Notes: generated by a model not told the origin, from the sequence alone. Positions 36,969-46,592 are shown, counted from the stretch's first letter. The stretch is 64,000 bases of DNA from Lujinxingia litoralis (GCF_003260125.1 NZ_QHKO01000002.1:372001-436000); one strand, 5' to 3'. A program made the numbers and translations.

Positions 36969-38192
36969 TCAACCACGCGGGTTCACCGCACGCTGAGATA
37001 GCTGACTGATACGACCGGCGGCTTCGACCTGATCTTTGCGCAGGTTCACATCCCAGGCCAGCGTTTCTTCCTCACCACCCAGGTTATAGATGTACTTAAT
37101 ACGGTAGATACCCTCGCCACGCGCCTCGGGCATCCAACGACACTTACGCTCTTCTTTGCAGGCCTCAAACGCCTCGGCCGTATCGGAGCGCGCGGTGAGC
37201 AGCCACTCCAGCGTCTCGATCAACTCGTTCTGGTCGAGCAGGGTCGCCAGCGCCTTACAGCCGTCCCGGTGACGCGGCTGACGGCATTGCTGACGCGCCC
37301 CTCCCAGCCACCGGTTCGCCGCCACACGCTGCGTGGGGTCGTAGGTCCCCGGCATAATGCTGACCCGGTCGGTGGGCTCGAACTCCTCCCCTACACGCAT
37401 GATCTGGGCCGCCTGCAGGTTCACCGCACGTAGCGCACGCTTATCAAAGTCGAACTCAAACTCCGCGTAGGATTGCTCTCCCCCTTCTGTCCACTGGAAG
37501 TAGGCCCGAAAGAGGTTGTCCCGGTCGTGATCAATGGTCCAACCAAGGACGGTATCGCCTTCCCCCGACCCTTCACGCTGCTCAAAGTAGAGCAGCAGCG
37601 CTCCTCCGAGGTTGATCCCCGCCGGAAAGCGGTGGCTGGTCATCGCCGAGACCACCTGCCTGGCCTTGTCGTAATACTTCGACTCCACGCCCTTCGTCGG
37701 GTTTGATGCCACACTCGCAAGCACGTTTTTGGGAACGACCTTCTGCGTCTTCAGGTCAACGAGCCAGGCGGGCCCGACCTCCACGTTGGCGTCCTTAAAT
37801 GCGTAGCGCACCAGGAAGAACGAGGGCCCAAAGCGAGTCTCCCCCCACCACTGCGCTTGCCAACCTGCCGACTCCGGGCCGGAGATCTTCAGCTTCTCGC
37901 TGATAAAGCCCTCGTCCGCCATCAGCGCCCCGACCGTGGCCGGTTCCGCGTCATCGCCGGCTTCTTCCGCCAGGCCCTTGACGCGCGAACGTTGCACAAG
38001 CGCAATCGCCGCATCTCCCTGATCGGCCCAGGGATTCTTGCGCTCGCGAGCCTCGCGCTGCTCGACCACGGCCTGCTCCACAATGACCATTTCTGCATCA
38101 CGAGTCAGGGCAATGACCATCAGCACCCCGGCGACCACGATCAGCGAGATGACCACCCCGAGCACGATTTGAAGAATTGTACGAGTTTCCAT
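36969..38192 (-). CDS. Single-span membrane protein of unknown function
   Basis: A protein of about 407 aa: one N-terminal transmembrane helix (L-G-V-V-I-S-L-I-V-V-A-G-V-L-M-V-I-A-L), a charged helical stretch (E-Q-R-E-A-R-E-R-K-N-P-W-A-D) and a large soluble domain of alternating beta strands rich in Trp and aromatic residues. Four Cys near the C-terminus occur in C-R-Q-P-R-H-R-D-G-C and C-K-E-E-R-K-C. I recognise no family. The ATG at 38192 directly precedes the membrane helix; 38216 is an alternative. It overlaps the MPN-like gene and is probably translated with it. Confidence 0.65.
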   Translation of the reverse strand: METRTILQIVLGVVISLIVVAGVLMVIALTRDAEMVIVEQAVVEQREARERKNPWADQGDAAIALVQRSRVKGLAEEAGDDAEPATVGALMADEGFISEKLKISGPESAGWQAQWWGETRFGPSFFLVRYAFKDANVEVGPAWLVDLKTQKVVPKNVLASVASNPTKGVESKYYDKARQVVSAMTSHRFPAGINLGGALLLYFEQREGSGEGDTVLGWTIDHDRDNLFRAYFQWTEGGEQSYAEFEFDFDKRALRAVNLQAAQIMRVGEEFEPTDRVSIMPGTYDPTQRVAANRWLGGARQQCRQPRHRDGCKALATLLDQNELIETLEWLLTARSDTAEAFEACKEERKCRWMPEARGEGIYRIKYIYNLGGEEETLAWDVNLRKDQVEAAGRISQLSQRAVNPRG

Positions 38193-38217
38193 GGCGAGCG
38201 CCGTCCTGGTGTACATC

Positions 38218-38242
38218 AGGTCGCGTGCAATGCGCGCGACCT
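38218..38242. other. Hairpin in the leader of the unknown membrane protein
   Basis: AGGTCGCGTGC (38218-38228) and GCGCGCGACCT (38232-38242) form an 11-bp stem with one wobble and a 3-nt loop. It lies between the PP2C stop and the next start, with no T-run. It may be a weak terminator or leader structure. Confidence 0.4.
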
Positions 38243-38283
38243 ACAAAACAAAGGGCCTGCCGAAGCAGCAACCCCGGGGCAAC

Positions 38284-40455
38284 CTAGACCTCATCATCGT
38301 CAACCAACCCCATGAGCTCTGGCGAGATCATGATCTTGGCCTCTTCCCCAACCTCCGGAGCACGAGGTTGGTGCGTGCTGCGAACTTCCGACTCACCTGC
38401 CATCGCCCCGCGACCGACACTACTCTCGTCCGACACATTCGCCCCGTCCTCCTGTGACAACCCGGCGGGGGTGCGAGTCTTCATGCGCTGTCGCAAGCGC
38501 TCCTTGAGGTCCAAGCTCGACTCAGCTCGGAGCGAGCGCAGGCGCGCCAGGTCAGCATCGAGATCGACTGTTTTGGCAACATCCTCATCGACGTTGCGTT
38601 CGCCCTCAACGCTGCCAGCTGCTCCGGAAAAGGACGAGGCCATTGAGGCCATAACCCCTTCGCGAGAGAGCGGACGCTCGAACTGCACCGTGGCTCGCAG
38701 GTCTTCATCAGCCCCGGCCGCCGCCGCTCTCCCAAAGCTCACCGAAGCGCCAGATGGCGGTTCAGGATCCGAATCATCGTAGGCATCGTCGATACTGCCA
38801 AAGGTCCAATCGCCAGCATCCGACGCGTCGGAGTTGGAGTCCCCGATCTGAGACGTGGCATTGTCCCAGGGATTGAGCGTTGTATCGCCATCAAAATCAT
38901 CGCGGAAAGCGTCCAGGCGCAGCGTCGGCCGGTGCGCAAACGCCCGCTCATCGCCATCCGCCTCCATCTCACTCTCGCTCAACGCGTCGGAGGATGCCGG
39001 CGGCCAGTCCATCTGCGGCGAGGAGGCAGACTCCAACCCGTCGCGCCCTGCGTCCTGCGTCGTGACATCATCCTCGACAGCCGACTCGGAATCCTGCCCG
39101 CCCACACTGGCCTCGAAGTTCGCCGATTCGGCGAGGAAACGTTCCTCAATGCGCCGGATATCCTCAGTAAAGACCAGCGAGCCGGAGGGAGGCGTAAAAT
39201 CTGCCGAGGCATCCGGGTCCTCCCGCCAGTCGTCAGGACTGAAACGATACTCCGCCGGCACCGACTGAAGACGATCCGCAAATACCTGCACGAAGTTCCA
39301 GAGCAGCTTGATCGCCAGCCCCGGATCACTGCGCAGAATCCCCATAAACTCATCCCGCGCAATCGAGAAGAGTGTGGTCGGCTCCAGCGAGCGCACCAGC
39401 AAACGGTTATCGTTATCATCCTGCGCATCGATCAGCGCCATCTCGCCAAAATGCTCCCCGGTCGTCAGGACGCTGACCCGCTTCCCATCCAGATGCAGCG
39501 ACACCGACCCTTTGAGGATCACAAAGAGACAATGTGCCACACTCACCGGAGAGGTCACCTCCTGGTCGGGCTCAAATTCTACGACCTTGCCCAGGCGCCA
39601 GATATGCTCCAGCTCCTGCCCCGAGAGGTAATGAAAGTACGAGGTGGCTCGAACCAATTCTAGCGCCTGATCCGGCTGATTAGCCTGCGCGTCAACGGCA
39701 TCGACGACAATCACGGTGATATTATCTTTCCCGCCGCTTTCATTGGCGAAATCGATGCACCGCGTAATGATCTCCTGCAGGTCATCACCGGAGGTCATAT
39801 CAAGGACGTCGATCTCTTCTTCGAAATAACCGCTCAACCCGTCGGAACACATCATCATGCGATCACCCCGGTCGATGCCAAATTCAAAAGCATCCACCTC
39901 CACGAACTCACGCACCCCCACCGCCCGCGTCACCGCGTTATTATGCGGGAAGTCGCGCTCGCGGGTATCTGCGGGGAGCTTTCCCTGGCGGATCATCTCA
40001 TTGAGCAGAGAGTGATCCGTCGTAACCTGCTCCACCTCCCCTTGCCGTACCCGATAGAGACGCGAATCGCCGACATGCCCCACAAAGCCGTGCGCACCGC
40101 TGATCAGCAGCGCCGTACATGTAGTCCCCATGCCCCGGCGACTGGTGTCCTGTTGAGCCATTTCAAAGATGCGAGCGCAGGCTGCCTGAACCGCCTGACG
40201 TAGCAGGTCGACCACGGCCTGTTGCACCTGAGGGTCCTCGGGGGCCTCCTGCACGTGGGTGATCAACTCGCCGGCTCCGGCAATCACCTCGCGCACGGTG
40301 CGCACGCACACCGCGCTGGCAACCTCCCCGGCGGCATGCCCGCCCATGCCATCGCACACAACAAAGAGCTGCAGGCGCTTGTCGACCAGGAAGTTATCTT
40401 CATTATGGTCGCGGACGCGCCCGGTGTCCGTGGCGGCCCAAAACCGCAAGTCCAT
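38284..40455 (-). CDS. PP2C-family protein phosphatase fused to a cyclic-nucleotide-binding domain
   Basis: A 723-aa signalling protein. Residues 1-245 form a PP2C/PPM Ser/Thr phosphatase with the metal-binding hallmarks R-x-x-N-E-D (R-D-H-N-E-D-N), V-C-D-G-M-G-G-H, G-D-S-R-L-Y and D-N-I-T-V-I-V-V-D. Residues about 265-400 form a cNMP-binding domain with the G-E-x-F-G-E-M-A-L phosphate-binding cassette (G-E-H-F-G-E-M-A-L); the Arg that normally follows is not in the expected place. The C-terminal about 300 residues are acidic, Ser/Asp-rich and disordered-looking. ATG at 40455, GAGGAG upstream. Probably the reversing partner of Hanks-type kinases; its ligand is unknown. Confidence 0.88.
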   Translation of the reverse strand: MDLRFWAATDTGRVRDHNEDNFLVDKRLQLFVVCDGMGGHAAGEVASAVCVRTVREVIAGAGELITHVQEAPEDPQVQQAVVDLLRQAVQAACARIFEMAQQDTSRRGMGTTCTALLISGAHGFVGHVGDSRLYRVRQGEVEQVTTDHSLLNEMIRQGKLPADTRERDFPHNNAVTRAVGVREFVEVDAFEFGIDRGDRMMMCSDGLSGYFEEEIDVLDMTSGDDLQEIITRCIDFANESGGKDNITVIVVDAVDAQANQPDQALELVRATSYFHYLSGQELEHIWRLGKVVEFEPDQEVTSPVSVAHCLFVILKGSVSLHLDGKRVSVLTTGEHFGEMALIDAQDDNDNRLLVRSLEPTTLFSIARDEFMGILRSDPGLAIKLLWNFVQVFADRLQSVPAEYRFSPDDWREDPDASADFTPPSGSLVFTEDIRRIEERFLAESANFEASVGGQDSESAVEDDVTTQDAGRDGLESASSPQMDWPPASSDALSESEMEADGDERAFAHRPTLRLDAFRDDFDGDTTLNPWDNATSQIGDSNSDASDAGDWTFGSIDDAYDDSDPEPPSGASVSFGRAAAAGADEDLRATVQFERPLSREGVMASMASSFSGAAGSVEGERNVDEDVAKTVDLDADLARLRSLRAESSLDLKERLRQRMKTRTPAGLSQEDGANVSDESSVGRGAMAGESEVRSTHQPRAPEVGEEAKIMISPELMGLVDDDEV

Positions 40456-40570
40456 GGTAGCTCCTCAATAGTGTCGCACGAGGCGAAAGATCGGGCGCAT
40501 CATAACCCATCTTTGGCGAATCATCATCTTGCGGCCGGGGCTTTTTTATCCCCGGAGATAGCAACCATGC

Positions 40571-41770
40571 TCAAGCGCGCGCCGCGTAATGCTCGTCAAT
40601 GGCTAACGCAAAGCGGTCAAAGAAGCTCGTAGCGTCGTTGGGGCCGGGACCAGCCTCCGGATGGTACTGCACCGCGTGAATGGGCAGGGTGCGGTGCGCA
40701 AACCCCGAGATCGTGTGATCGTTGAGGTTGACGTGGGTCACCTCCAGCTCATCCGGGAATCCTTCGCGACGCACGGCATATCCGTGGTTCTGGCTGGTCA
40801 TCGCCACGGTTTTATCGCGCTGATCCTGCACCGGCTGATTGGGGCCGCGATGACCAAAAGCCAGCTTGAAGGTCTGGCCACCAAAGGCCTTGGCCAGAAG
40901 CTGGTGTCCCAGGCAGATCCCCATCGTCGGGAAGCGCTCGCTGATGGCACGCACCTGCGCGATGAAGGGCTCCATCTTATCTGGATCCCCGGGGCCGTTG
41001 GACCAGAGCACCCCGTCCGGGTCGAGAGCCTCCACCGCGCTCAAATCGGCATCACGGGGCATTAAGGTTACGCGAATGCCCCGCGCCACCAGATGCCGAA
41101 GAATGCTGAACTTCACACCGAAATCCATCACCACCACATGCGTGCCCTCCCCGGGCGCCATCGCCTGCTCCAGGGGAGTTAAACGGAGGGGGTGCTCCCA
41201 GGCGTTATCACCGTCCACACTGACATGCAGTGCGCGAGTCGTCGCGACTTCACTTACGAAATCAACACTTCCGTAGTCGGGATGCGCGGCGAGCAGCTTC
41301 AGCGCCGCCGGAGCATCTTCGCGCGTGGCGTCGTGCACGATGATCCCAAGCCCCACGCCGCCGTCGCGCAGCTTCCGGGTGAGCTCACGAGTATCGACCT
41401 CGCAGATTCCGACCACGCCGTGGGCCACCAGCCACTCCTCAAAACTCTGCTCGGCGCGATGATTGCTCGCCAGGCGAGCCAGCGAACGCACCACGACCCC
41501 GGCAGCCTGAAACTCCACCGACTCATCGTCAACCGAGTTGACCCCGTAGTTCCCCATATGAGGCATGGTGTAGGTGACGATCTGTCCGCGATACGAGGGA
41601 TCGGTGGCGATCTCCTGATATCCGGACATGCTGGTGTTGAAGACCACCTCTCCCAGGGTCGAGCCGCCGGCACCGGCACTCAGCCCCTCGAAACAGCTGC
41701 CATCTTCAAATACGAGAATCGCCGGGCTGCGCCCCGACAGTGACTTTAACCTGGGTCGCGATTGACTCAA
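40571..41770 (-). CDS. carA: Carbamoyl-phosphate synthase small subunit
   Basis: The glutaminase subunit that feeds ammonia to CarB for pyrimidine and arginine synthesis. The N-terminal CPSase domain shows L-x-x-E-D-G-x-x-F-x-G, T-S-M-S-G-Y-Q-E and the T-x-P-H-M-G-N-Y-G block. The class I amidotransferase domain has G-I-C-L-G-H-Q-L-L (nucleophile Cys), and H-P-E-A with the Glu-His pair near the C-terminus. The TTG at 41770 has GAGGAG six bases upstream, ten bases after the pyrB stop, and is preferred to the start at 41818, which would overlap pyrB. carB is not in the window. Confidence 0.95.
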   Translation of the reverse strand: MSQSRPRLKSLSGRSPAILVFEDGSCFEGLSAGAGGSTLGEVVFNTSMSGYQEIATDPSYRGQIVTYTMPHMGNYGVNSVDDESVEFQAAGVVVRSLARLASNHRAEQSFEEWLVAHGVVGICEVDTRELTRKLRDGGVGLGIIVHDATREDAPAALKLLAAHPDYGSVDFVSEVATTRALHVSVDGDNAWEHPLRLTPLEQAMAPGEGTHVVVMDFGVKFSILRHLVARGIRVTLMPRDADLSAVEALDPDGVLWSNGPGDPDKMEPFIAQVRAISERFPTMGICLGHQLLAKAFGGQTFKLAFGHRGPNQPVQDQRDKTVAMTSQNHGYAVRREGFPDELEVTHVNLNDHTISGFAHRTLPIHAVQYHPEAGPGPNDATSFFDRFALAIDEHYAARA

Positions 41771-41780
41771 CTGCTGCTCC

Positions 41781-42725
41781 TCACGCGCGTTCCTCGCGCG
41801 GTCCAAAGTATGCCGCAATCACCGCCTGGCGCACGGCCACCCCGTGGGTTACCTGGCGCCAGATCAGACTCTGCGGGCTATCGATCACCGGATCGGAGAG
41901 TTCCACGCCCCGGATCACCGGACCCGGGTGTAAGATCACCGTCAACGGGGACATATACTGTTCAATGACCGACTGGTCGATACCCCAATCCGATGCATAG
42001 CGATGAGGATCCACCACCGAGCCACGCAAACGCTCCTGCTGAATTCGCAGAACGACCACCGCATCCGCCCAACGCAGGGCCTCCTTGCGGGAGGTAGTCA
42101 CACGCGCCGGCCACGCGTCCAGCTGTGCTTCGGTGGGCAAAAGCATCCTGGGCCCGGCCAGCAAGACATCGGCGCCCAGTGCCGAAAAGATATGCGCATC
42201 ACTGCGAGCGACTCGACTGTGAACGATATCACCCACGATGGCGATCTTCAGCCCGCTGAGCCCCTCCCCACTGTTAAAATGACGTCGCAGTGTGAGCGCA
42301 TCCAACAACCCCTGGGTCGGATGCTCACCACTGCCATTGCCGGCATTGATGACCGGTAAGTTCATCCGCTCGCTCAACACATGGGGAAGATGGCGGTCAT
42401 GATGGCGGACCACCAGTCCATCGACGCCCATCGCCGCGACCGTCTTACAGGTATCGGCCGCCGACTCTCCTTTCTGAAGGCTACTCCCCTGGCCGCTGAT
42501 CGTCACCGAACGCCCCCCGAGGCGCTGAATCGCCAGATCGAAGCTCGTTCGGGTGCGGGTACTGGGCTCCAAAAACAAAAGCGCGAACGTCTGTTCGCGC
42601 AAAAGTTCTCGGTCCTCCGCCGGTGTGATCACCTGGCCGTCCTCGCTCAGATAACGCTCCGAAGCATCTAATAGCGCGATCATGCGCTGTCTCGACAACT
42701 CCTGCAGTCCGATCAGGTTCATCAT
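41781..42725 (-). CDS. pyrB: Aspartate carbamoyltransferase catalytic subunit
   Basis: Forms carbamoyl-aspartate from carbamoyl phosphate and aspartate, the first committed step of pyrimidine synthesis. The 314-aa protein has the carbamoyl-phosphate site F-L-E-P-S-T-R-T-R-T-S-F (residues 51-62), H-P-T-Q-G-L-L-D-A-L-T and H-P-G-P-V-I-R-G-V-E. Length is normal for the catalytic chain. ATG-ATG pair at 42725/42722; either could be used. It is followed directly by carA, a common pairing, and preceded by lepB on the same strand. No pyrI or pyrC is next to it. Confidence 0.96.
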   Translation of the reverse strand: MMNLIGLQELSRQRMIALLDASERYLSEDGQVITPAEDRELLREQTFALLFLEPSTRTRTSFDLAIQRLGGRSVTISGQGSSLQKGESAADTCKTVAAMGVDGLVVRHHDRHLPHVLSERMNLPVINAGNGSGEHPTQGLLDALTLRRHFNSGEGLSGLKIAIVGDIVHSRVARSDAHIFSALGADVLLAGPRMLLPTEAQLDAWPARVTTSRKEALRWADAVVVLRIQQERLRGSVVDPHRYASDWGIDQSVIEQYMSPLTVILHPGPVIRGVELSDPVIDSPQSLIWRQVTHGVAVRQAVIAAYFGPREERA

Positions 42726-42785
42726 CGCTCCGGATTCTGAGAGCAGACCCGGCCCGGCCGCTCGTTCTTCTCGGGTTATCGCTCC

Positions 42786-43784
42786 CTATTCAATAGGCAT
42801 CCCGAAACGATCCCAGCGAATGCCGGGCTCTCCGGTTTGACCATCTTCCAGCGAGAGCCAGATGATCATCGCTCGCCCCTTGATATTATCCAGCGGGACC
42901 TGTCCCCAGCAGCGGCTGTCGGCAGAATTGTCGCGATTGTCGCCCATGGCAAAAAAGTGCCCTTCGGCTACCGTGACAGGCCCAAAATCATGGCCCTCGT
43001 CGTAGCCAGGCGGACTATCCTCGCGAATCTGGTGAGTCGCCTCCCCCAGAGTCTCCAGGTAGTAGTACGCCGTACGACCGGATCGATCCGGCGCCGGACC
43101 GCGGCGAATGGGAGTGCGACTCATCGGCTCCCCGTTGACCAGCAGCTGCCCCCCTCGCCCCTCCACCACGTCTCCAGGCAACCCGACGATGCGCTTGATG
43201 AAGTCTTTCTCATCAAAGTTCAAAATGCACTCAACGGCCTTCTCGCCATTGGCCGCAGCCTCTTCCCGCTTCTGGCGCACATGCTCCCGCGCCTCATCGG
43301 AGGGGAAGCGAAACACCACCACTTCTCCGCGCTGGGGCTCGGCAAAACGCATCAAAAACGTGGTCGTAAAGGGAACCCGAATGCCGTAACGAATCTTGTT
43401 GACGAAGAGGTGGTCGCCTTTGAGAAGCGTCGGCTCCATTGAGCCGCTGGGGATCTTAAACGCCTCAAAGAAAAAGGCCCGCAACACCAAAGCGCACAAG
43501 ATCGCCAGCCCCACCGTCTCGGCGTACTCCTGCCAGGCAGGCTTGACCGAGATACCGGCCAGATACTCCTCGGCAAGCGAGCGTACCGTCTCGCATACTT
43601 CCTCAACGTAGGCGCTGTCCTCACGCTTGATTCCCTGGCGCAGAGCATTGAGCTCTTCCTGGAGGCGGTAGCGCACCTCGTCGGGAAGCTTGCGCGCACG
43701 GTCCAGACGCAGCTGCGTCTCTCGCACCAGCTCCTGCGCCTCTTCCAACGTCTGCGCTTTATTGTTTTGATCGGACACCGCCAC
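42786..43784 (-). CDS. lepB: Signal peptidase I
   Basis: Cleaves signal peptides of exported proteins at the outer face of the inner membrane. The 332-aa protein has catalytic Ser115 in P-S-G-S-M-E-P-T and general-base Lys197 in F-I-K-R-I-V-G-L-P-G-D, then the C-terminal box G-D-N-R-D-N-S-A-D-S-R. One transmembrane helix (about 88-108) precedes the Ser. The N-terminal 85 residues are soluble, charged and helical, which most signal peptidases lack. The start is a GTG at 43784 with GAGGTAA upstream; a GTG at 43778 is possible. It lies 15 bp after lepA. Confidence 0.95.
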   Translation of the reverse strand: MAVSDQNNKAQTLEEAQELVRETQLRLDRARKLPDEVRYRLQEELNALRQGIKREDSAYVEEVCETVRSLAEEYLAGISVKPAWQEYAETVGLAILCALVLRAFFFEAFKIPSGSMEPTLLKGDHLFVNKIRYGIRVPFTTTFLMRFAEPQRGEVVVFRFPSDEAREHVRQKREEAAANGEKAVECILNFDEKDFIKRIVGLPGDVVEGRGGQLLVNGEPMSRTPIRRGPAPDRSGRTAYYYLETLGEATHQIREDSPPGYDEGHDFGPVTVAEGHFFAMGDNRDNSADSRCWGQVPLDNIKGRAMIIWLSLEDGQTGEPGIRWDRFGMPIE

Positions 43785-43799
43785 TTACCTCACGCTGGT

Positions 43800-45617
43800 T
43801 CAATCTTCGTCGACTCGCAGCACCGCCAGGAAGGCCTCCTGAGGCAGCTCCACGTTGCCGACCTGCTTCATGCGCTTTTTGCCCTCTTTCTGCTTTTCCA
43901 GGAGCTTGCGCTTGCGGCTGATATCACCGCCGTAACACTTGGCCGTGACATTCTTGCGGAAGGCTTTCACCGTCTCGCGAGCAATAACACGGTTACCGAT
44001 TGCGGCCTGCAACGCCACCTCAAACATCTGACGCGGGATCACCTCCCGCAGCTTCTTGGCCAGCATTCGGCCACGATTGTAGGCGAAATCGCGATGGACA
44101 ATCACGCTGAGCGCATCGACCGGCTCGCCATTGACCAGCATATCGAGCTTGACCATATCCCCGCGCTTAAAGCCGATGACCTCGTACTCAAAGCTGGCGT
44201 AACCACGGGACACCGACTTCAGCCGATCGAAGAAGTCAAAGACAACCTCGTTCATCGGCATTTCGTATTTCAGAATAATACGATTGGTCCCCGAATAGCG
44301 CAGATCGAGCTGAGTGCCTCGCCGCTCTTCGCACAACCCGATCACTGGCCCGACGTGCTCCGGGGGCACATGAATCGTGGCGTTGATCACCGGCTCTTCA
44401 ATCCGATCGATAAACTGCGTCTCGGGAAGGTCACTGGGGTTCTCCACCATCAACTCTTCGCCATCGGTGGTCAGAACCCGGTACACGACCGAGGGGGCCG
44501 TGGTGATCAGATCGAGATCAAACTCCCGCTCCAGACGCTCCTGGATGATCTCCATGTGCAAGAGCCCCAGAAACCCGCAACGGAACCCAAATCCCAGCGC
44601 CTGACTGGTCTCGGGCTCGTAGCTGATCGAGGCATCGTTAAGCACCAGCTTATCGAGCGCGTCACGAAGCTCTTCGTAATCTTTGGAGTTCGTCGGGAAG
44701 ATCCCACAGAACACCGTGGGCTTCACGTCTTTAAATCCGGGCAATGCCTCGGCCGCCGGGCGCCGCGCATCGGTAATGGTATCGCCGACCTTGGCCTGAT
44801 CGACCTCTTTGATCATCGCGATCACAAACCCGACCTCTCCCGGCCCCAGCTTGTCGACCGGCATGGGCGTGGGTCCGTAAACCCCGATCTGAGTCACTTC
44901 ACTCTTGGCCCCGGACGCCATCCACTTGATCTCCATGCCCGGGCGCAGCTCGCCTTCGACAATTCGGATCATATTGATGACGCCGCGGTAGGGATCGAAC
45001 CAGCTATCAAACACCAACGCCTGCAGCGGCGCCTGCGGATCGCCGGCCGGGGGAGGCACCTGCTGGACGATCGCCTCCAGCGTCTCTTTGATGCCGATGC
45101 CGTTTTTCGCACTGGCCAGGACCGCCTCACTGGCATCGAGTCCGATGACATCTTCGATCTCATCTTTGACCCGGTCCACGTCGGCCGCGGGAAGATCGAT
45201 CTTATTGAGAACGGGCACGATCTCCAGGTCCGAGTCGATGGCCAGGTACACATTGGCCACCGTCTGAGCCTCCACCCCTTGCGCCGCGTCGACCACCAGA
45301 ATCGCGCCCTCGCAGCACGCCAGACTTCGAGAAACCTCGTAGTTGAAGTCCACATGGCCCGGGGTATCGATGAGGTTCAGTAGATACTCCTCCCCATCTT
45401 CCGCGGTATAAAACAGACGCACCGCCTGGCTTTTGATCGTGATTCCCCGCTCGCGCTCCAGATCCATATTGTCGAGGAACTGAGCCTTCTTCTCACGATC
45501 GCTTACCGCCTTGGTCTCCGAGAGAATGCAGTCGGCCAGGGTCGACTTACCATGGTCGATATGCGCGATGATCGAGAAGTTGCGGATTTTAGACTGGTCG
45601 ACGGAACGCTTCGCCAT
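43800..45617 (-). CDS. lepA: Elongation factor 4 (LepA)
   Basis: A ribosomal GTPase that acts on stalled or misplaced translocation states. The 605-aa protein has G1 [10 protein letters not shown]2 region R-G-I-T-I-K-S-Q, G3 D-T-P-G-H-V-D-F, and G4 N-K-I-D, domains II-V in the EF-G order, and the LepA-specific C-terminal domain ([23 protein letters not shown]). The lepA-lepB order is widely conserved. The ATG at 45617 is the natural start. Confidence 0.97.
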   Translation of the reverse strand: MAKRSVDQSKIRNFSIIAHIDHGKSTLADCILSETKAVSDREKKAQFLDNMDLERERGITIKSQAVRLFYTAEDGEEYLLNLIDTPGHVDFNYEVSRSLACCEGAILVVDAAQGVEAQTVANVYLAIDSDLEIVPVLNKIDLPAADVDRVKDEIEDVIGLDASEAVLASAKNGIGIKETLEAIVQQVPPPAGDPQAPLQALVFDSWFDPYRGVINMIRIVEGELRPGMEIKWMASGAKSEVTQIGVYGPTPMPVDKLGPGEVGFVIAMIKEVDQAKVGDTITDARRPAAEALPGFKDVKPTVFCGIFPTNSKDYEELRDALDKLVLNDASISYEPETSQALGFGFRCGFLGLLHMEIIQERLEREFDLDLITTAPSVVYRVLTTDGEELMVENPSDLPETQFIDRIEEPVINATIHVPPEHVGPVIGLCEERRGTQLDLRYSGTNRIILKYEMPMNEVVFDFFDRLKSVSRGYASFEYEVIGFKRGDMVKLDMLVNGEPVDALSVIVHRDFAYNRGRMLAKKLREVIPRQMFEVALQAAIGNRVIARETVKAFRKNVTAKCYGGDISRKRKLLEKQKEGKKRMKQVGNVELPQEAFLAVLRVDED

Positions 45618-45890
45618 AGACGCTATTGGCCTTTTTCAAAAGTGACGCCGCTCAAACCGATACACGGCCCGGGGCCTTCCCGGCTGCAGCCGGGCTACCG
45701 TCGTCCCACCACGGGCATAGACGGCTCCCGGCGCGCTTCATAACCTAGCGGCCCCTATCAGGCAAGGTCACCCGCGCGGGCTCAGAGCCCGGGGGTTAAC
45801 TTTGACACCGCAGCGCTAACCTTCCATGCTGGCCCCCTGCCATACTGGCCCAACCGGGCGCGCTGAACCCCTGGTGATGAGAACGCCATC
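45618..45890. other. Divergent intergenic region lepA / lipoprotein
   Basis: About 270 bp between two divergent starts. A TTGACA occurs at about 45800 on the plus strand, but no good -10 lies at the right distance. Short GC inverted repeats are present. I see no gene or convincing regulatory site. Confidence 0.5.
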
Positions 45891-46502
45891 ATGATGACTT
45901 TTATGCTCCACCGCCTCCCTCGCCCCCTGGCCCCTCTTCTCTTCCTGGCCCTCCTGGGAGCCTGTGGCTCCGATGACAGCGCCAAGCGCGACGCCAATTC
46001 GCTGGAGAACCCTCAGTTCTCGCGCTCCCGCAACGCCGAGGGGCAAATCGTCGAACACTACGACTCCACCGGCGATGGCGAGCCCGATGTGCTTAAATAT
46101 TATGAGGAAAGCGCCGACGCCGACGATCCCTCCCTGACTCGCCGCCGGATGGTGAAACTGGAGATCGACGCCAACGGCGATGGCAGCGTCAACGTCCGCC
46201 GGGTCTACGATGAGTACAATAACGTGCGCACCGAAGAGCTCGACGTCGACCTCGACGGCAGCATCGACTCCATCCTCTACTATGACGGGGGCAAGCTCAC
46301 CCGCAAAGAGCTCATCGACGCCGAGAGCGGACGCGTGAGCACCACCCGCCACTATGCCGAGGGCACGCTCCTGCGCGTGGAGAAGGACCAGAACGCCGAC
46401 GACCGTATCGACTACTGGGAGTTCTACGAGGAAGGCATCCTCACCCGGGTCGGCCGCGACACCACCGGAGACGGCCAGGCGGACACCTGGCAGGCCCGTT
46501 AA
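45891..46502 (+). CDS. Lipoprotein with repeated DxDGxxD calcium-binding-like motifs
   Basis: A 203-aa exported lipoprotein. The signal peptide ends with lipobox L-L-G-A-C. The mature protein holds five spaced acidic motifs: D-S-T-G-D-G-E-P-D, D-A-N-G-D-G-S-V-N, D-V-D-L-D-G-S-I-D, D-Q-N-A-D-D-R-I-D and D-T-T-G-D-G-Q-A-D, each followed by aromatic beta-strand sequence. This resembles EF-hand-like or thrombospondin type 3-like calcium loops. It stands alone on the plus strand and ends just before a strong terminator. The function is unknown; surface calcium binding is the reasonable guess. Confidence 0.75.
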   Translation: MMTFMLHRLPRPLAPLLFLALLGACGSDDSAKRDANSLENPQFSRSRNAEGQIVEHYDSTGDGEPDVLKYYEESADADDPSLTRRRMVKLEIDANGDGSVNVRRVYDEYNNVRTEELDVDLDGSIDSILYYDGGKLTRKELIDAESGRVSTTRHYAEGTLLRVEKDQNADDRIDYWEFYEEGILTRVGRDTTGDGQADTWQAR

Positions 46503-46529
46503 GCCCGCCGCTAGTTCCCAGCAAGAACG

Positions 46530-46567
46530 AAAAAGCCCCCCGGAGAGCATCCGGGGGGCTTTTTCTT
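46530..46567. terminator. Bidirectional intrinsic terminator
   Basis: AGCCCCCCGG (46534-46543) and CCGGGGGGCT (46551-46560) form a 10-bp stem with a short loop, flanked by A-rich sequence on the left (GAAAAAG) and TTTTTCTTT on the right. It ends the calcium-motif lipoprotein on plus and, by its A-tract, can end the convergent tcdA transcript on minus. Confidence 0.9.
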
Positions 46568-46592
46568 TACCTTCGGCTGGGCCGCTTCGTAC

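Noticed and set aside
40532..40556. CCGGGG/CCCCGG hairpin after carA as a terminator
   Set aside because: The T-tract is in the loop, not after the stem, on either strand; no support for termination.
43767..45383. A 538-codon plus-strand frame opposite lepA
   Set aside because: Antisense to a complete and highly conserved lepA; no domain in its own translation.
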